Positions 58,793 through 64,000 of a stretch of 64,000 nucleotides of DNA are shown here, in pieces (positions within the stretch are counted from its first letter, which is position 1; each line of letters begins with the position of its first letter). The notes beneath the pieces are model-generated. The model searched no databases, was not told where the DNA came from, and saw nothing but the letters and a program-made list of their open reading frames with translations. The position numbers and the translations under genes were made by a program. The stretch lies in contig JAHLEZ010000004.1 of NCBI GenBank assembly GCA_020726505.1, positions 2,976,001-3,040,000 of the forward strand. The letters run 5' to 3'. This DNA is from Leptodontidium sp. MPI-SDFR-AT-0119 (taxonomy: Eukaryota; Ascomycota; Leotiomycetes; Helotiales; Leptodontidiaceae).

Positions 58793-59094
58793 TGTTACGG
58801 CTGGCAAGAGGTTGATACGGCGAGTTGACTCTAGCTTTGTATTTGGGCCTAAAGCTACGCTCAGAATCGAGAAGAAAAGACAAGGAGGAAAGGAGAGCTC
58901 TCCGTAAGGGAGGGCTCGAGTATATATACATGAAGGACCCTCCTAATGGGGCCTAGCGTAGTCGAGTGCCATTCACGTCAACATGTCGCAGGCTCGCCAC
59001 CCAGTCTTCCCTATTAGGCTTAGCGCCGTCGCATAGCCAGCGATGCTACGAGCCCGTGTCGGTTAGAATACGAGGCGCATCGTAGGTCGTAACA
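58793..59094 (-). repeat. Solo LTR of the Gypsy family nested at 19.6-26.2 kb
   Basis: 302 bp, same length as the LTRs at 19624 and 25911 but in reverse orientation, with TGTTACG and CGTAACA ends. It is flanked by a perfect duplication CAGAG (58788-58792 and 59095-59099). It keeps many C and G bases that are T or A in the nested copy. Solo LTRs arise by recombination between the two LTRs of a full element. Confidence 0.93.
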
Positions 59095-59099
59095 CAGAG

Positions 59100-59574
59100 A
59101 ATATTGATACTTGGACTTTTACCTTGTTTTTTATATTGATTAAGTTAAAAAAGCGCGTTATACTAGCGATTAGGTTTTTTAAATACTTAACTTCAATTAT
59201 AAGAAACGTATTATAACTCAATCTAAAAGCGCGCGCTAAATACAAATTCTTAAGAAAAAAGTAAAGCGTAATTTAATACTTAAGCTAAGTTATAAAGGCT
59301 TATAACTTATTATTAAAATAATTACGCAGAATGAAAAAGCAAAAGAATATTAATTAAGTTAATTAGCTTATAATATTAAAAACTATAAATAATTAATTAA
59401 AGAGATTATAAGTAATCTCAGCAACCACTACCGTGTAGAGATTTGGCTATCCGACCACCTGACATACTCGTGACTTAAACCTGTAACGTTTATTTAATTA
59501 GACTAGGTCGGGTTTTGTGTGGTGCTGGGAGACGAGAGAGGAGACGGCTTGCTTAATAAATGAAAGGCGATGAT
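59100..59574. repeat. AT-rich repeat block, includes copy 2 of the 46.8 kb repeat
   Basis: Strongly AT-rich with TTAA and TATA runs. 59345-59465 resembles 46780-46910. No coding frame. Confidence 0.5.
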
Positions 59575-59823
59575 TGTGACGACTGTCGCTGCCCAGAGCC
59601 TCATTTCCACCGGCTCCACTTAGTATTGCCCGATCGGGACGTACCGAGATTACCATAGTGCTAGGCATACCGACCTCTTATATATAGACTTCTTCTTTCC
59701 ATACCTTCTTTCCTCTGTAGTTGTAGATTCTAAGTTAATGCTTGGTATCGTCATATGTCTCTTGTGTTAATATGTGAGGCGTTAGTTACACGTGACTGCC
59801 GTCTTTCTAGGGCAAGCGTCACA
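59575..59823 (+). repeat. 5' LTR of the second Gypsy element
   Basis: 249 bp from TGTGACG to CGTCACA, related to the decayed LTR at 54644 but not to the 302-bp LTR family. Confidence 0.8.
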
Positions 59824-62800
59824 TTATCTACAACTCTTTTCTCTACGTCTAGGAAGACAGTAAATATCCCTCGCCCCCTAATTCTCCTGTGAGTGGTTAC
59901 GGCCTAGAAGCTCAAATATAGGAAAGGCCTATACCGAGCTTTGTAGCTTGACGAATAGCAGCATCAAAACCCCTACTAATAGCGAAGTCAACATCTACTT
60001 CGCCACCATTACCCTCATTCTCCTCCCCGACCTCTGCCTCTACACGACGAAGTCGAAACCCCCTCTTCGCTGGACCTCTCCCTCCAACTCGCCAAGTCAA
60101 GCCGAAAGTCGTCCCTCCTCTAGTAAAGCGACCCGCTATAGACGACGCCGATATGTCGTCTGCCTCTTCTTCCGTCCCCATACCTGACTCTCCCGATACC
60201 AACACCCCTAGAGTCAATACTTCCACCAATACGCCAGGGAGCAGTGCAGAGCCTACAAGGACACACATAGGAGAGACGCTATAAGAAAGCCGACTTCGCA
60301 TTTTGGAAGAGCAACTCACGGAGAGTCGCCTAGAGAACTAGCGGTTAAAGCTGTCACTCTAACAACAGCGACTTACGACCGACGAGCCTCTACTACGTAG
60401 ACCCGCCCTAAGATCTGTAACTTTCCAAGAAGAGGACACACTCCTTTATCCCTCAATTAAGAAAACTCCTGCCCCCGAGCTAGACAAAGGCAAAGGTAAG
60501 GCATAGAGTGCTCCTAATCTTAGTAGACCACTAGACGACGACAGTGAGGACGGCTACCGACCTCCTCGCATCCCACGGCATCGTTCCCCATCTTTCTCTA
60601 GGATGTCCTAGATGTCTACGGCCTCACGAATCGAGAAGATCCCTAACCTAAACGATAAGCTTTCGGACGGTATCAGCTACAGTCCACGTCTATAGGAAGT
60701 CCAGGTCTAGAACGCCTTACGCCGGTACGACTAATACTTCGTCGACAACAACTACCGGAAGGACTGGCTACTAGCACAAATAGAAGGAACAACTCGCACG
60801 TTCTTAGAACCCTCCTTTTTGTCCCCGACGCTCAACGATGACGGAAACATCACAGATGCGCTTGACTTAGTTGACTAGGTGGTCAAATTCCTGACTGACC
60901 CCCATAAGCAACAAACAGCGCGTAACCTCTACTCCGCGTTAAAGATAAAAGCCGCAAGACAAACCTTTTGAGATTTTTACTAATAGTTTAGAATTCTTGT
61001 TAGCCAAGGCGGCGTAACTAACAACTCAATACTTAAAATAGACCTACAAGACAAGCTTCCGTCCCGCCTACGTAAGCAACTGTTCTATAAGTATCAGAGA
61101 GCCAGAACTTTAGAAGAGTATGTGAGAGTAGTTTAAGCCGAAGACCAAGGACAGATTATGGAGAGCACTATCTACGCTAGTCGCTCTAGCCCCTTAGCGA
61201 CAAGTATAAATTCCCATCCCCGATCCCAAGTCAATATTTCCTTAGGGACCACGGGAAAGTCACTCCAAGCTTTCACTACTTCTTCGTCCCAGCGACGAGA
61301 GACTAGCCAACCCCTAAGTCAACAAATCTCTACACGAGCCGACATACCTCGTGCCTAAACACTAACGAATGCCCCACGGCATTTCGCCCAACGGCCCCTT
61401 AGTCGTAGTTATGCCTCCCGCCTAAACGAAATAGAAGTAGGCGCCGACGACGGCGGTCTTATGTCTGACAGCCAAGCTACAGACGACAACGACAACTTGC
61501 CAGTGGAGGAACTTACCCCACGAGCAAAAGACTTAGCCTAAGAAAAGGCTCCTTCTTAGGCATAGTACGAGATATGCGACATCTTAACCTTACGAAGCTT
61601 CTTGGCGGACTAGCACTCACTACCCGCATCGCTCTCTCTAAGAATAGACTCACGTACAAGTTGCCCGCACTTCTTAATTCCGGAGCCAATAGTTATTATT
61701 TCATTAATCACTCTCTTTTAAAGTCTCTTTCCTTCTTTTTGAAACCTTCGATTTACCCACTGCCTTCACTTGTCCCTGTTAAAGGATTTGATGGTCGAAC
61801 TGGCTGGACTATTAGCCACTACACCACGTTGAATTTAACAGTCGACAAGCGTCTATAGTCATTCACTCCTTTCTTGATCACTCACTTGGGAAACTATAGA
61901 GTAATTATTAGAAGGTTATAACTAGAGCATCACGAAGTGCTCTTAGATGCCGCCAAACGACGGCTCATCTGGCCATCGGACTACCCCCTAATAGTAAGCT
62001 ACAGCAAACTGATTAAGGTCCGAGACTTACGTGTACACAAGATTTACTAACGCCACTAGCGCGACGCCGAGTGTAAAGACGCTAAGTTGCGTGAATTTTG
62101 GAGCCACTATAATACCCAATTTGCGGAGTCGACTTCGACAGTCGACTCGCACCTACCTCTCGCGCTAAGTATAAATACCTTAGACCTAACTTCTTTCCTA
62201 AGCCAACCACAGTTAATAAAGTTCACCGGAAAGTTTATAAGAAGAAGTCGAGCAACTACCCCTTCCCTAAATCCTAGGTTACGCTCCGATTCTATGGCTA
62301 ATTCTAGCCGGCGCGCCAAGTCAAATTTTGACGTACACGCTAGTTACTCCCCTACTTTCTCAACAACCTTAAAACCTATTACTGTCAATCCCTCGACTAT
62401 TACCAAGTCCAGAAAACCAGCGATTACATCAATAGAAAATCAAACCCGGTATCCCGCGCAGCATAGTCGAATTATGTCAGATGCCGAAGATGTCAATTCT
62501 ACGGATACACAGTTATCGAGCCTACACCTATAGCCAATCTCTAACCACGGAACCACCGTAGGTCGTAAAAAGAAAGATCAGGGAAATCCGCTGTAGTCGT
62601 GCCAGAAGTGTGGAGTCGAGAATTTATACACCCCCGGAATCGAGCCCACGGCGCTAGTGGAGGAAATTCACCCCCCTGTCTCTTTAACACCTAGCACTTC
62701 GTCCACTTCTTCTTTCCTTCTTGTTTTGAGTATAAAACCCCCTACGCATCCCTTACTTTCTTCTCTTACTACACCTTCTAATAGATACTTCGTTTCGAAA

Positions 62801-63719
62801 CATATAGTAGCCTCTAGAAGTAGCCGCGCCGCTGTATTAATTGGAGAAGTTGCGCCAATAATGAATTCTATATCAATCTCCGAGAGTCAGAAATGCTCAG
62901 ATCCGCGCCTTTTAGGTGTACAGTATCGCCCCTAGCCAATCCCCAATGCTAGTACTACTGTCAAACCTACCTCTGTTGTTAATACTCTATATACCGCAGA
63001 GCTCTCGCATCAACAAGCGCGACATACAGTAAAGCCTAGAGAGCGCGCGCACTCCGCTACTAACAGTCCTCCACCTTAGCTAGGAAGTATGTTAAATAAC
63101 TAGCCTAGTCAACATATATAACGGTCCTTACGACTAGACAACACATACCTCCTAACTAAACTAGCCTGAATAGAAGTTACTGAGCCAGAGAGCGGAACCG
63201 CCGAGCTTTTATACCCCCGAGACTAGACTGACTCCCTCTAATTCGCTCCTTCCACGCGCAGAACACATACTAAGGACTACGCCAATTTACTTCAGAAGAT
63301 ACAAACGTAGCTCTCTCTCGCACACGACTTGACTACAAAAGCTCCTCCTTCCCCAACTTCTTCTCCTTAACTACGAGATGAGTTACTGATTACAAAGCGA
63401 CGTGGGAAAGCTCGTCAACGTCTAATCGTTGAGATCTTCTTGATTAGCGCCGCAGCGTTCCACATATCGATGAAACGGAAGTCTAGAGATGAGATATTCG
63501 TAGTAACTCTACAAGAAATCAATGCTCTGATTAATTAGAGAAGCCAAGAGCGAGAGAAAGCCGCTGCTATATCAGCCCTGACTGTCGAACTCACTCACCG
63601 TCGCCAGTCAGCCATGCAGTTTGCACTCTCTATTTAAGAGCTAGACGCTGAGCCAATGATTCCCCTAGAATACGCTAATTAGACTCACGTATTTTCCAAG
63701 GCAGAAAGTGATATTCTCC

Positions 63720-64000
63720 CCCCCCACCGCTCGTACGATCACAAAATTAAGCTAGAAGGAGAGGGTAAGAAAGTACTCAAGTATTCGCTATTGTACAAGA
63801 TGTCGACTAAAGAACTTAAGGCTGTCAAGGAATATATTACAGATAACTTAGACAAAGGATTTATTAAGCCGTCTCAAGCACTATTCGCTGCCCCCATTCT
63901 CTTTGTCAAGAAGCCGAATGGCTCCCTGCGGTTATGTATTAATTTCCGAGTACTGAATTCCCTCACTCGGAAGGACCGATACCCCCTACCTCTGATTAAT
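63720..64000 (+). pseudogene. Gypsy reverse transcriptase, N-terminal part (truncated by window)
   Basis: Open text with the canonical approach to [42 protein letters not shown] and [20 protein letters not shown]. The YxDD box would lie beyond the window. Because upstream gag is full of stops I call it part of a dead element, though this segment itself is intact. Confidence 0.8.

Larger units (their letters stand above)
59575..64000 (+). mobile_element. Second Ty3/Gypsy element, 5' part (runs off the window)
   Basis: Starts with an LTR at 59575-59823 and continues to the window end. Legible parts: gag-like text near 60.65-61.16 kb (DWLLAQIEGTTRTFLEPSF and LYSALKIKAARQTF), a protease-like segment near 61.67-61.86 kb (LLNSGANSYYFINHSL, with Asn in place of the catalytic Asp of DSGA) and reverse transcriptase from about 63.72 kb. 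Many stops interrupt gag and the spacer, but the last 290 bp read open. The 3' end and target duplication are outside the window. Confidence 0.88.

Noticed and set aside
1..64000. CRISPR arrays, rRNA, tRNA genes
   Set aside because: None seen. This is eukaryotic nuclear DNA, and the only tRNA-like sequence is the 12-nt Copia primer site.

Overview
The window is nuclear DNA of a filamentous ascomycete (Pezizomycotina). Genes are split by 42-80 bp introns (GT-AG, one GC-AG, branch sites like CTGAC/CTAAC). The gene families are fungal: HET domain, CFEM/PTH11 receptor, BIM1-like, DUF6536, PDR transporter. Old repeats carry C-to-T decay that turns Gln and Trp codons into TAG/TAA, as RIP does. A leotiomycete-like host is my guess; the class cannot be proven from the sequence.

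Layout. 0-17 kb is mostly single-copy: three small Cys-rich genes, a phospholipase D (5 exons), a DUF6536 membrane protein (6 exons), a HET gene broken only by three in-frame TAGs, a GPI-type secreted Ser/Thr-rich protein and a BIM1-like copper protein. 18.3-30 kb is a three-layer nest: a 6.6 kb Ty3/Gypsy element (TSD TAATT) inside a hAT transposon (8-bp TSD TCAATGAG) inside a decayed helicase/zinc-knuckle gene. 31-46 kb holds a second HET gene, a CFEM-PTH11 receptor (6 exons, 447 aa), a decayed isochorismatase and a complete PDR-type ABC transporter (10 exons, 1511 aa). 47.0-54.5 kb is a young Ty1/Copia element with indistinguishable 196-bp LTRs and TSD AAAGT. 54.6-64 kb is decayed: LTR relics, a DUF7924 relic, a small secreted Cys-rich gene, an acyltransferase pseudogene, a solo Gypsy LTR (TSD CAGAG) and the 5' part of a second Gypsy element that runs off the window.

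Most unusual item. Inside the Copia element, between pol and the 3' LTR and on the opposite strand, lies a five-exon gene (47478-48301) that splices in silico to one clean 202-aa frame with a Cys-rich, DUF3716-like motif. Its four introns resemble each other, and an intron-exon unit is tandemly duplicated. It looks like an antisense cargo gene with introner-like introns. The element also has a primer-binding site matching the anticodon half of initiator tRNA-Met.

The host genes form no obvious pathway. They are environment-facing functions (sensing, transport, secreted proteins, HET incompatibility) lying between RIP-mutated repeat islands, the pattern of a compartmentalised fungal genome. 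Gene models were built by eye from splice sites and frame; family names come from motif recognition, not searches.
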